Origin: SHXO01 sp964523885
GTDB taxonomy: Bacteria > Pseudomonadota > Gammaproteobacteria > Burkholderiales > SHXO01
Direction: 5' to 3'
DNA length: 64,000 nucleotides
Assembly (NCBI GenBank): GCA_964523885.1
Contig: CAZFYX010000038.1
Span: 62,001-126,000, forward strand
The notes beneath the pieces are model-generated. The model saw only the letters and a list, made by a program, of their open reading frames with translations. It did not search any database and was not told the DNA's origin. Positions 8,470-16,152 of this stretch are shown here, in pieces (position 1 is the stretch's first letter; each line of letters begins with the position of its first letter). The position numbers were made by a program, and so were the translations under genes.

Positions 8470-9396
8470 CTATCGCTCCGGCCCGCGCAAGGCCCGGACG
8501 AGCTGCCCCACGTTGTGCCGGAACATGTCGAGGTAGGTGGATGCAGGCCCGTCCGGCCCGGACCGCGCGTCGGAATACAGCGTGCCGCCGATGCGTGCAC
8601 CACTTTCCTTCGCGACCTGCTCCAGCAGGCGCGGACTGCTGATGTTCTCGAGGAACATGGCGCTGATCCTATCCCGGCGGATGCGCTCGGTCAGCGCGGC
8701 GATGTCGCGAGCCGAGGTCTCCGATTCGGTGCTCACGCCGACCAGGTGGATGAACTCGACGTCGTACGCGCTGCCGAAGTAGGCGAATGCATCGTGGGAG
8801 GTGATGACGCGGCGCTGTGCGCGCGGAATCGCACCGAACTCCCGCCGGACGGATGCGTCCAGTTGCTCGATGCTCGCCGCATAGCGTCGGGCCCGCGCAG
8901 CATGGTTGGCTGCCCTGCGCGGATCGGCCGCGGCGAGACCGCGAGCGATGTTGTCCACGTAGATGCGAGCGTTGGCCAGGTTCTGCCATGCGTGAGGATC
9001 GAGCGCGGTGTGCTGCTTGCCGTCCGGGCCGGTAGCAGTCTCCTGCAGGGGAGACACTCCCGCGCTGGCGACCACGATCGGACCGCGATACCCGGAGGCT
9101 GCAACCAGGCGGTCGATCCAGCCCTCGAAGCCCAGCCCGTTGACGACCACGAGGTCCGCCGCCGCCAGGCTGCGTGCGTCGGCGGGCGAGGGCGAGTAGA
9201 TATGCGCGTCCGCGTCGGGCCCCACCAGCGCGGTGACCCGTACACCGTCTCCCCCGACATTGCGGACGAGGTCGGCGAGGATGCTGAACGAGGCCACCAC
9301 GGCGACTTTGCCATCGTCGGCGGCGTGGGCCAGGGTTGCTGGTGCGAGCAATGCCAGCGCGAGGCGGGCAACGATCGAGCGCAGGATGCGGGTCAT
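8470..9396 (-). CDS. znuA: zinc ABC transporter substrate-binding protein ZnuA-like
   Basis: 308-residue cluster A-I (class III) periplasmic metal receptor with a signal peptide ending near LAHAADDG. Expected ligands are visible: the His in DADAHIYSPS, the His in DPHAWQ, the His in SHDAFAYF and the Asp in LYSDA near residue 280. It lacks the long His-rich loop of enterobacterial ZnuA and has only a short segment GPDGKQHT. Manganese specificity cannot be excluded by sequence alone, but Zur-type control favours zinc. Third gene of the leftward znuC-znuB-znuA set, 3 nt after znuB. Confidence 0.88.
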   Translation of the reverse strand: MTRILRSIVARLALALLAPATLAHAADDGKVAVVASFSILADLVRNVGGDGVRVTALVGPDADAHIYSPSPADARSLAAADLVVVNGLGFEGWIDRLVAASGYRGPIVVASAGVSPLQETATGPDGKQHTALDPHAWQNLANARIYVDNIARGLAAADPRRAANHAARARRYAASIEQLDASVRREFGAIPRAQRRVITSHDAFAYFGSAYDVEFIHLVGVSTESETSARDIAALTERIRRDRISAMFLENISSPRLLEQVAKESGARIGGTLYSDARSGPDGPASTYLDMFRHNVGQLVRALRGPER

Positions 9397-9399
9397 GTC

Positions 9400-10266
9400 T
9401 CAGCCTTGCAGATGCGGTGTGCGCAAGTAGCGGTGCACGAGGCCTCCGCGGCGGCCTGCGATCACCGAGATTGCATAGGCGGCCCCGGCCGTCAGCACCA
9501 CGGCTGGCCCGGATGGCGCACCCAGGTGAAAGGAGAGCAGCAGGCCGATCAGCCCGCTGCCGAACGCGATGCCCATGCTCGCTGCGGACATGGTCCACAC
9601 GTTCTGCGCCCAGAAGCGGGCGGCTGCTGCGGGCAGCATCATGAGACCCACTGCCATGAGCGTGCCAAGCGCCTGGAAGCCTGCGACCAGGTTGAGGACG
9701 ACCAGCACCAGGAACAGGAGATGGTAGAACGCGCCGCGACCCTGCACGGCGCGCAGGAAGCCCGGATCGAAGGACTCCACGATGAGCGCACGGTACGTCG
9801 CCGCCATGGTGAGCACGGTGACGGTCGAGATCGACGCCATAAGCAACAGCGTGGCATCGTCGACTGCGAGCACCGTCCCGAACAGCATGTGGGTCAGGTC
9901 GACGCTGCTGCCATGCAGGGAAACGATCATCACCCCGAGCGCGAGCGAGATCAGGTAGAAGGCGGCAAAGCTGGCATCCTCCCGCAGCAGCGTGGTGCGC
10001 GTGACCACGCCTGCGAGCAACGCCACCGCCAGGCCGGCGACGAGCCCGCCGAGGCCCATCGCCAGCGCGGACGCGCCGGCCAGCAGGAAGCCGACCGCGA
10101 CGCCGGGCAGCACCGCGTGCGCCATGGCGTCTCCGGTCAGGCTCATGCGCCGCAGCAGCAACAGCACGCCGACCGGCCCGCACGCGATCGCCAGGGCGAA
10201 GCAGGCGACGAGCGCGCGCCGCATGAAACCGTACTCCAGGAATGGCGCAACCAAGAAGGCGTACAT
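9400..10266 (-). CDS. znuB: zinc ABC transporter permease ZnuB
   Basis: 288-residue ABC-3 family permease with about eight to nine hydrophobic helices and the family stretch SLTGDAMAHAVLPGVAVGF near residue 40. The start at 10266 (MYAFLVAPFLEYGFM) lies two nt after the znuC stop. The longer in-frame extension overlaps znuC and is not coding. Forms the membrane channel for zinc delivered by ZnuA. Confidence 0.92.
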   Translation of the reverse strand: MYAFLVAPFLEYGFMRRALVACFALAIACGPVGVLLLLRRMSLTGDAMAHAVLPGVAVGFLLAGASALAMGLGGLVAGLAVALLAGVVTRTTLLREDASFAAFYLISLALGVMIVSLHGSSVDLTHMLFGTVLAVDDATLLLMASISTVTVLTMAATYRALIVESFDPGFLRAVQGRGAFYHLLFLVLVVLNLVAGFQALGTLMAVGLMMLPAAAARFWAQNVWTMSAASMGIAFGSGLIGLLLSFHLGAPSGPAVVLTAGAAYAISVIAGRRGGLVHRYLRTPHLQG

Positions 10267-10268
10267 CG

Positions 10269-11003
10269 TCAATGGACCGGTCTCTCGCAGACGGGCGCAT
10301 CGACGTCCCATGCCTCTGCCATGCGCCGCGCTTGGAGCAGATTGTCGGGTGTGAGCACGTCTGCCGTGCGGCCCCAGGCGATCGCATCGCGCGCCAGCAA
10401 GAGGGTGTGTGGAAACCACTCGCGCACCTGGTCGAGGTCGTGCAGCACGGCGACCACGGTGCGGTGCTCGTCATGCCAGTGGCACACCAGGTCCAGCAGG
10501 CTGTGCGTGGTGCGCTCATCGATCGCCGAGAAGGGCTCGTCGAGCAGCAGCAGCGGTGCGTCCTGGAGCATGAGGCGCGCGAACAGCACGCGCTGGAACT
10601 GTCCGGCAGACAGGCTGACGAGGTAACGGGCCTCGAATCCGGCAAGGCCGACGGCGGCCAGCGCGGCGCGCGCCATGTCGTGCTCGCGCCGGCGCAGCGC
10701 TGCGAATGCACCCCGGTTCCGCCAGTGCCCCATCAGCACGGTGTCGAGGACGCTGACGGGGAAGCTGCGGTCGATCTCCGCCTGCTGGGGGAGATAGGCA
10801 ATTTGCGAGCGGTCGATGCCGGCGAGCCGGATCCCGCCCTGAGCCAGCGGAAGCCATCCCATGATGGCCTTGAGCAGGGTGCTCTTGCCGGCGCCGTTGG
10901 GCCCCACCACGGCGGTCATGCTGCCGCGCTCAAATCCTCCGCTCAGGTGATGGATGGCAGGGTGCCTGGCGTAGGCGACAGTGAGGTTCTCGATCTGGAT
11001 CAT
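10269..11003 (-). CDS. znuC: zinc ABC transporter ATP-binding protein ZnuC
   Basis: 244-residue ABC ATPase. Walker A GPNGAGKST (34-42), Q-loop YLPQQ (70-74), signature LSAGQ (131-135, a common variant of LSGGQ), Walker B LLLLDEP (151-157) and H-loop VLHDLDQ are all present. The start at 11003 matches the family N-terminus MIQIENLTVAY. First gene of the leftward znuCBA unit. Its nearest Zur-like operator is 330 nt upstream, leaving an unusually long leader. Confidence 0.93.
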   Translation of the reverse strand: MIQIENLTVAYARHPAIHHLSGGFERGSMTAVVGPNGAGKSTLLKAIMGWLPLAQGGIRLAGIDRSQIAYLPQQAEIDRSFPVSVLDTVLMGHWRNRGAFAALRRREHDMARAALAAVGLAGFEARYLVSLSAGQFQRVLFARLMLQDAPLLLLDEPFSAIDERTTHSLLDLVCHWHDEHRTVVAVLHDLDQVREWFPHTLLLARDAIAWGRTADVLTPDNLLQARRMAEAWDVDAPVCERPVH

Positions 11004-11332
11004 GCCCAGCCAGTTCCCTGTTGCTCTGATGGGGACCGCAGCGCTCCCGCCGGCAAGGGACGGCGCCTCCGGTCCGAGTGCCCGCGCGGGGAGCGGGGCC
11101 CGGCTTCCGCACGCAGGCCGAGATGGCCGGACGCACGCGTGCAGGGATTGGGCCGTGATGCGGCGGCCGGCCGTGAAAGAACAGGCGGAGCGCCCGCTCC
11201 GCCTGAAACCACCACGACAATGGCAGGGCCCCGATACTTCTTGGTCGCAGACCCGTGCGGCGCGAGTTGCCGCGCTTGATCGGGTCCGCGACTGGAGCCA
11301 CCCGCGACGATGGTATCGCAGCCCGCCAGAGA
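11004..11332 (-). other. long untranslated leader upstream of znuC
   Basis: About 300 nt between the predicted transcription start near 11303 and the znuC ATG. Read leftwards it contains no ATG codon and no convincing short gene. It holds one perfect hairpin (11183-11204) and otherwise GC-rich sequence. I see no known riboswitch. Confidence 0.6.
11183..11204 (-). terminator. hairpin in the znuC leader (terminator or attenuator)
   Basis: AGGCGGAGCG and CGCTCCGCCT form a perfect 10-bp stem with a 2-nt centre. On the leftward strand it is followed by GTTCTTTCAC, a modest U-rich tail. It could end the upstream ABC-operon transcript (last gene stops at 11380). But it also lies downstream of the znuC promoter, so it would sit inside the znuCBA leader. 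Confidence 0.5.
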
Positions 11333-11349
11333 TTGCAACACAGTTGCAT
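11310..11349 (-). promoter_or_regulatory. znuCBA promoter with putative Zur operator C
   Basis: Operator TTGCAAC-ACA-GTTGCAT at 11333-11349. Reading leftwards, the -35 TTGCAA (11333-11338) is part of the operator, followed by a 17-nt spacer and -10 TACCAT (11310-11315). The promoter sits between the ATPase gene (stop 11380) and znuC. Confidence 0.72.
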
Positions 11350-11379
11350 GTAACCCGGTGGCCTGCATGCAGTGGCCCG

Positions 11380-12123
11380 TCATCCCCTGCGTCCGGCGGT
11401 GGCACGGTTCACCGCGTCGAAGTCGATGACCCGGTCGAACAACGGCGACAGCGCGGCGTCGTGACTCACGAATACCAGCGCGGCCCGCGCACGCTCGCAC
11501 TCATGGAACAGCAGGTCGATGAATGCGGTGCGTCGGTCATGGTCGAGCGCGGAGGTGGGCTCGTCGGCGATCACCAGTTCAGGTGCGCCGATGAGCGCAC
11601 GGGCAGCCGCCACGCGCTGCTGCTGTCCCACGCTCAGCTCGGTGATCCGTCGGTCGATGAGATCGGGTGCACCCATGTCGAGCTGGCCGAGCAGGCGGCG
11701 GGCCTCCTCCTGCATCCCGCCGGCTCGTACCGCATTCTCGCGACGCCGCGCCGAGAATCCGCATGCGAGGGTCACATTCTCCAGGACGGACAGGTAAGGG
11801 ATCAGGTTGAACATCTGGAAGATGAACCCGATGTGGTCGGCGCGGAAGCGGTCCCGCTGCGCGCCGCCCAGCGTCGCCAGGTCACGGCCCAGCACCCTGA
11901 CCTGGCCGGTCCCGGCCGTGACCACCCCCGCGAGCAGGCTGAGGAGGGTCGACTTGCCGCTGCCGCTGGGGCCGCGCACGAAGACCCGCTCGCCGAGGTG
12001 CACCTGCACCTGCTGAAGGTCCAGGACTGCGCCCGCTGTCGCGGACCAGGCGAAGCGCAGCCTCGAGATGTCGACGATCGGTTCTGCAGTCGCTGCGGAC
12101 GGGCTGTTGGTCGCGGCGGTCAT
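11380..12123 (-). CDS. ABC transporter ATP-binding protein (LolD/MacB type), Zur-linked
   Basis: 247-residue ATPase of the LolD/MacB/FtsE branch. Walker A GPSGSGKST (51-59), the Q-loop within IGFIFQMFNLIPYLSV, signature ELSVGQQQRV, Walker B LVIADEPTSALD and H-loop VSHD are present. It is the last gene of a leftward operon with an FtsX-like permease, a DUF3299 protein and a 45-residue membrane peptide. A similar Zur-controlled set (ATPase, permease, DUF3299) is known in Pseudomonas aeruginosa (PA4064-PA4066). Its transported molecule is unsettled; lipoprotein or metal-complex handling in the envelope are options. Confidence 0.87.
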   Translation of the reverse strand: MTAATNSPSAATAEPIVDISRLRFAWSATAGAVLDLQQVQVHLGERVFVRGPSGSGKSTLLSLLAGVVTAGTGQVRVLGRDLATLGGAQRDRFRADHIGFIFQMFNLIPYLSVLENVTLACGFSARRRENAVRAGGMQEEARRLLGQLDMGAPDLIDRRITELSVGQQQRVAAARALIGAPELVIADEPTSALDHDRRTAFIDLLFHECERARAALVFVSHDAALSPLFDRVIDFDAVNRATAGRRG

Positions 12124-12220
12124 CGGTTCGCCGGGGATGGCAGTTGCGCGGGCATGCAGGGATCAGGCTCGGCCGTGCTCCATGGATGGATATGTCGGGC
12201 GGTATATCCGGCAGCCGCTG

Positions 12221-12358
12221 TCAGCCGAACAGGCCCATCGCCCATGCCACGCCGAGCCACAGCAACGCGACCAGGCCAAGTGCATGGCAGATCCGGGCCA
12301 GTGCGCTGGAGGGGAAGGCGGCATGCCACGGCACGTGCAGCCGGGGGCGGAACCTCAT
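12221..12358 (-). CDS. 45-residue single-span membrane peptide
   Basis: Small gene between DUF3299 and the ATPase. It starts at 12358 after GGAGAC with 7-nt spacing and stops at 12221. The product begins MRFRPRLHVPWHAAFPSS, has a basic N-terminal third with three His residues in all (8, 12, 25), and then one hydrophobic helix GLVALLWLGVAWAMGLFG at the C-terminus. The gap to DUF3299 is 22 nt and to the ATPase 97 nt, so it fits the operon. I do not recognise a family. It could be a small accessory subunit of the ABC system. Confidence 0.62.
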   Translation of the reverse strand: MRFRPRLHVPWHAAFPSSALARICHALGLVALLWLGVAWAMGLFG

Positions 12359-12380
12359 ATGTCGTCTCCAGCCATCGGCT

Positions 12381-12980
12381 TCAGGGACGATATGGCGTGA
12401 CGCTGGTCGCGCGCATCCGGTAGCTCGCGTCGCCCATCGAGGTATTCGAGCTCGACGCCTGCAGCACTCCGTTCACCCACACCGCATCCATCGCACGCAC
12501 CTTCGACGCCGGTGGATCGGCGACCACATGGATGATCTGGTTCGCCGGTGGCGGCGGAACGTGGATGCAAGCGCCGAAGTAGGGGACGAGCAGGAACTCC
12601 GAGATCCTTTCCCCGGCCTTCTCCAGGGGTACCAGGAAGCCTGGGATGCGCACCGCAGCGCCGTTCAGCTCCGGGTTCACCGGCGCCTTCCTCCATTCCT
12701 CGCGCAGCTTCTCCAGCGCGCGCATGGCCCTGGGGTCGGCGTCACTGAGCTGGTCCAGGTTGATGCCCTTCAGCGCGGCCATCGGGTTCCATGTGCGCGG
12801 CATCAACTCGTCCCATGTGATGCTCCGGAAGCGCTGCTCCGGGCTGGCACGCAGCTGCTCCGCATGCAGCCGGTCTCCCACCTTGTATCGAGGTTCGGTC
12901 GTGCCGGCGCCGCCCGCGAGCCGGTGCCCGCAGGCCAGCATCAGCGCCAGCAGCACTGCGCCCCCGATCCTCGATTGCAT
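12381..12980 (-). CDS. DUF3299 exported protein of the Zur-linked ABC operon
   Basis: 199-residue exported protein. A signal peptide (MQSRIGGAVLLALMLACGHR) is followed by the DUF3299 pattern: ITWDELMP (about 49-56), NGAAVRIPGFLVPLE, FLLVPYFGACIHVPPPPANQ and a C-terminal strand region. The conserved single Cys and His in the GACIHVPPP segment are candidate metal ligands. It starts 11 nt after the permease stop. The same family accompanies Zur-regulated ABC genes in pseudomonads. Whether it is a soluble periplasmic protein or a lipoprotein is unclear. Confidence 0.85.
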   Translation of the reverse strand: MQSRIGGAVLLALMLACGHRLAGGAGTTEPRYKVGDRLHAEQLRASPEQRFRSITWDELMPRTWNPMAALKGINLDQLSDADPRAMRALEKLREEWRKAPVNPELNGAAVRIPGFLVPLEKAGERISEFLLVPYFGACIHVPPPPANQIIHVVADPPASKVRAMDAVWVNGVLQASSSNTSMGDASYRMRATSVTPYRP

Positions 12981-12991
12981 CGAGCGCCGCG

Positions 12992-14254
12992 TCACAGTCG
13001 TGGAGACAGGCCGTCGGCGAGCGAGAGGCGGTACGCGCGGTAGGCCGGGAGGGTGCTGATCAACGCACCCGCCAGCGCCACGATGCCCAGCAGTGCCAGC
13101 TCGTCGGCGCCAGGCAGGTACGCCCGCGGCGACAGGCCGAAGTAGTTCTCCAGCACGGGGCGCAGCACGATGGCGAGTCCGTTGACGGACGCCAGCCCCA
13201 GCAGGGCACCGGCCAGTGCGACGAAGGAGCCTTCCAGCGCCAGGAGCAGGAAGACATCGCCCGGCCGCGCCCCGACCGATCGCAGGATGGCCAGCTCGCG
13301 GCGACGTTCGTTGAGCCCCGCCAGGATGACCGCGGCGAGACCGGCAAGACCGACGGCGACCACCATGGCGAAGGCCGCCTGCAGCGCCCGCTCGGCAACC
13401 CCGACCACCTCCCAAAGCTGATCGAGGGTGACTCCCGGCAATACCGCCATCAAGGGCTCGCCACCGTAGCCCTGCACGTCGCGCTGCACCGCGAACACCG
13501 CGGCCCTGGACTTCAGACCCACGAGCACCGCCGTGACCGTCTTCGGCGTCAGGTCGAATTTCCGGGCCTGGGCGGCCGAGATGGAGAGACCGGGTATCGG
13601 CGCGCCGGCCTGCCAGTCCAAGTGGATCGCCTCCATCCCCTCCAGCGAGATATGCACCGTGCGATCCACCGGCGTGCCGGTCGGAGCGAGGATACCGACG
13701 GCCGTGAACGGCTTGTCCGCGTGCTCCGCCAGCGTCACCGGGCCGGTTCCGTGCGACAGCGTGATCTGCTGGCCGAGCTGGTATCCCAGCTGCTGCGCCA
13801 CCTCGGCACCGAGCACCGCCTCGAACACGTCTGCGAAGGGACGCCCCTGAGCCAGGGCCAGGGGCCTGGACTCTCCGTAGCGGAACCGGTCGAAGTAGGC
13901 GGTGGTGGTGCCCAGCACCGGAAAGCCGCGGTGCGAGTCGCCAAGGGAAAGCGGCACGGTCCAGGCGACGGCGCGGTGCCGGCCGAGCATCTCCACGCTG
14001 GACCAGGACACGTTGTTGGTGGCCTCGCCCATGCGGAACACCGCGTAGAGCATCAGCTGGACCGGGCTGCCGCGCGCGCCCACGACCAGATCCACTCCGG
14101 AGACCGACTGCGAGAAGCTGCGCCGCGCCTCGTGCCGCAGCCGCTCGATGCCGAGCAGCAGGGACACCGACACGGCGATCGCCACCAGCGTGAGCCCCAG
14201 CGTGAACCTGCGGTTGACCGCGCTCTTCCATGCGAGTGCAACGAGTTGCCTCAT
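12992..14254 (-). CDS. FtsX-like ABC transporter permease, Zur-linked
   Basis: 420-residue MacB/FtsX-type permease. One N-terminal helix (about 20-36), a large periplasmic domain (about 40-285) and three C-terminal helices (about 295-320, 340-370, 385-405) form the standard topology. The coupling-like motif RRRELAILRSVGA lies after the second helix. Start 14254 is the first gene of the leftward operon. Such permeases act as mechanotransmitters for envelope substrates rather than classical importers. Confidence 0.88.
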   Translation of the reverse strand: MRQLVALAWKSAVNRRFTLGLTLVAIAVSVSLLLGIERLRHEARRSFSQSVSGVDLVVGARGSPVQLMLYAVFRMGEATNNVSWSSVEMLGRHRAVAWTVPLSLGDSHRGFPVLGTTTAYFDRFRYGESRPLALAQGRPFADVFEAVLGAEVAQQLGYQLGQQITLSHGTGPVTLAEHADKPFTAVGILAPTGTPVDRTVHISLEGMEAIHLDWQAGAPIPGLSISAAQARKFDLTPKTVTAVLVGLKSRAAVFAVQRDVQGYGGEPLMAVLPGVTLDQLWEVVGVAERALQAAFAMVVAVGLAGLAAVILAGLNERRRELAILRSVGARPGDVFLLLALEGSFVALAGALLGLASVNGLAIVLRPVLENYFGLSPRAYLPGADELALLGIVALAGALISTLPAYRAYRLSLADGLSPRL

Positions 14255-14301
14255 CGCCGCTGGGGCCTGCCGGACGAACGGGCGCGCGGATACCTTTTGG
14301 C

Positions 14302-14345
14302 ATGCAACATGGTTGCATTATGACCGTTGGGCGCGGGCAGCTCAA
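14302..14345 (-). promoter_or_regulatory. promoter with perfect Zur operator D
   Basis: Operator ATGCAAC-ATG-GTTGCAT (14302-14318), a perfect 7-bp inverted repeat. Reading leftwards, -35 TTGAGC (14340-14345), a 17-nt spacer and -10 CATAAT (14317-14322) run into the operator, which would cover the start site. It drives the permease, DUF3299, small peptide and ATPase genes. Confidence 0.75.
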
Positions 14346-14521
14346 GCCTCTTCCGCAGTCGGAGGGCTTGCGCCGGCTTGACGGGAGTGCCGGCACCCGC
14401 GCCATCCCGAGCGGGCGGGTTCCAGTGCACAATAGCGCCCATGGGCAGCGTCGGGGCGCCCTAACCGGATACAGGGCAGCGCATCGGCCGGACAGGCCCC
14501 ACGTAACAGGAGAAAGGAAGC

Positions 14522-15586
14522 ATGGCTCTCGCAACACTTCGTCAGGTGCTGGATCACGCCGCCGAGAACAACTACGGCGTGCCGGCCTTCAACGTCAACA
14601 ACCTGGAGCAGATGCGCGCCATCATGGAGGCGGCCGACGAGACCGACAGCCCGGTCATCGTCCAGGCCTCCGCCGGCGCCCGCAAGTACGCCGGCGCGCC
14701 CTTCCTGCGCCACCTGATCCAGGCTGCCGTTGAGGAGTGGCCGCACATCCCGGTGGTGATGCACCAGGACCACGGCGCCAGCCCGGGCGTCTGCCAGCGC
14801 TCGATCCAGCTCGGCTTCTCGTCGGTCATGATGGACGGCTCGCTCAAGGAGGACATGAAGACTCCGGCCTCCTACGAGTACAACGTGGACGTCACCCGCC
14901 GGGTGGTCGACATGGCGCACTCCTGTGGCGTGTCGGTGGAAGGCGAACTGGGCTGCCTGGGCTCGCTGGAGAGCGGCATGGCGGGCGAGGAAGACGGCTC
15001 GGGCGCGGAGGGCAAGCTGGACCACTCGCAGCTGCTGACCGATCCCGACCAGGCCGCCGACTTCGTGAAGAAGACCAAGGTCGATGCACTTGCGATCGCG
15101 ATCGGCACTTCGCACGGCGCCTACAAGTTCACGCGCCCGCCCACCGGTGACATCCTCGCGATCGAGCGGATCAAGGAGATCCATCGCCGCATCCCCAACA
15201 CCCACCTCGTGATGCACGGCTCCAGCTCGGTGCCCCAGGACTGGCTCAAGATCATCAACACCTATGGCGGCGCGATGGGCGAGACCTATGGCGTGCCGGT
15301 CGAGGAGATCCAGGAAGGCATCAAGCACGGGGTGCGCAAGGTCAACATCGACACCGACCTGCGCATGGCCTCCACCGGCGCAGTGCGCAAGTTCCTGGCC
15401 GAGAACCCCAAGGAGTTCGACCCGCGCAAATGGCTCGCCGTAACGACCAAGGCGATGAAGGAGATCTGCAAGGCGCGATATGTGGCCTTCGGGACCGCGG
15501 GCAACGCCTCGAAGATCCGCACCATCGGCCTGGAGGCGATGGTCAAGCGCTACGACAAGGGCGAGCTCGATCCGAAGGTAAGTTGA
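14522..15586 (+). CDS. fba: class II fructose-bisphosphate aldolase (Calvin-cycle subtype)
   Basis: 354-residue zinc aldolase interconverting fructose-1,6-bisphosphate with glyceraldehyde-3-phosphate and dihydroxyacetone phosphate. Visible features are the zinc/catalytic region VVMHQDHGAS (His and Asp near residues 81-84), VEGELGCLGS (Glu ligand), AIGTSHGAYKF, VMHGSSSVP (His ligand) and KVNIDTDLR. Length and the insert GEEDGSGAEGKLDHS fit the long Calvin-subtype enzymes. A strong AGGAGAAAGGAAGC site precedes the ATG. Confidence 0.95.
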   Translation: MALATLRQVLDHAAENNYGVPAFNVNNLEQMRAIMEAADETDSPVIVQASAGARKYAGAPFLRHLIQAAVEEWPHIPVVMHQDHGASPGVCQRSIQLGFSSVMMDGSLKEDMKTPASYEYNVDVTRRVVDMAHSCGVSVEGELGCLGSLESGMAGEEDGSGAEGKLDHSQLLTDPDQAADFVKKTKVDALAIAIGTSHGAYKFTRPPTGDILAIERIKEIHRRIPNTHLVMHGSSSVPQDWLKIINTYGGAMGETYGVPVEEIQEGIKHGVRKVNIDTDLRMASTGAVRKFLAENPKEFDPRKWLAVTTKAMKEICKARYVAFGTAGNASKIRTIGLEAMVKRYDKGELDPKVS

Positions 15587-15612
15587 GCCCCTAGCCAGGC
15601 GGGCTCTGTGCG

Positions 15613-16146
15613 ATGGACGACGCCGCACCTGGACGTGGAGGCTGGAAGGCCCGGATCGGCGAGGAGCTGATCGAGTATTCGATCAATGTCGTCTACCTTG
15701 CGATTGTCTTCGCGGCCTTCACCAACTACCGCCGGCTGATCCTCGCTTCTTACGGCATCGTCTACACCGACTATTGGGTGGCGGTGATCGAAGCGCTGAT
15801 CCTGGGCAAGGTGATCATGATCGCGAGCGTCCTGCGCATCGGCCGGCGCCTGGAGCGGGCGCCCCTCATCTTCTCGACGCTCTACAAGACCACGGCGTTC
15901 ACGGTTTTCGTCGCGGTCTTCAAGCTGGCCGAGCATACCGTCAGGGCGCTCTGGCACGGCGAGGGCATCGCCGGCGGACTCATCGTGGTCGCCGAGAGGG
16001 GGCTGCCGGTGGTGCTGGCCAACAGCCTGGTGATCCTGGTCGCGTTCATCCCGTTCTTCGCCGTCAAGGAGCTGGCGCGGGTGATGGGCAGGGGCAGGAT
16101 CGCGGCGCTGTTCTTCCGCAAGCCGGCGTCGCCGCCTGTCCCTTGA
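15613..16146 (+). CDS. four-helix inner-membrane protein, unknown
   Basis: 177-residue membrane protein 26 nt after fba. Four hydrophobic segments are visible, near residues 24-40, 55-77, 93-110 and 125-150. Charged loops contain EYSINVVYLAIVF at the first helix and basic residues at the C-terminus. I do not recognise a named family; similar short proteins are often annotated only as hypothetical. Co-transcription with fba is possible. Convergent with the lipoprotein gene ending at 16153. Confidence 0.7.
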   Translation: MDDAAPGRGGWKARIGEELIEYSINVVYLAIVFAAFTNYRRLILASYGIVYTDYWVAVIEALILGKVIMIASVLRIGRRLERAPLIFSTLYKTTAFTVFVAVFKLAEHTVRALWHGEGIAGGLIVVAERGLPVVLANSLVILVAFIPFFAVKELARVMGRGRIAALFFRKPASPPVP

Positions 16147-16152
16147 TCCGCG

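Noticed and set aside
8437..10626. A 729-codon frame on the + strand opposite znuA and znuB.
   Set aside because: Antisense shadow of the zinc transporter genes; low-complexity composition.
11004..11332. Cobalamin riboswitch upstream of CobW/ZnuC-like genes.
   Set aside because: No B12-box or conserved core could be recognised; the leader shows only one hairpin.
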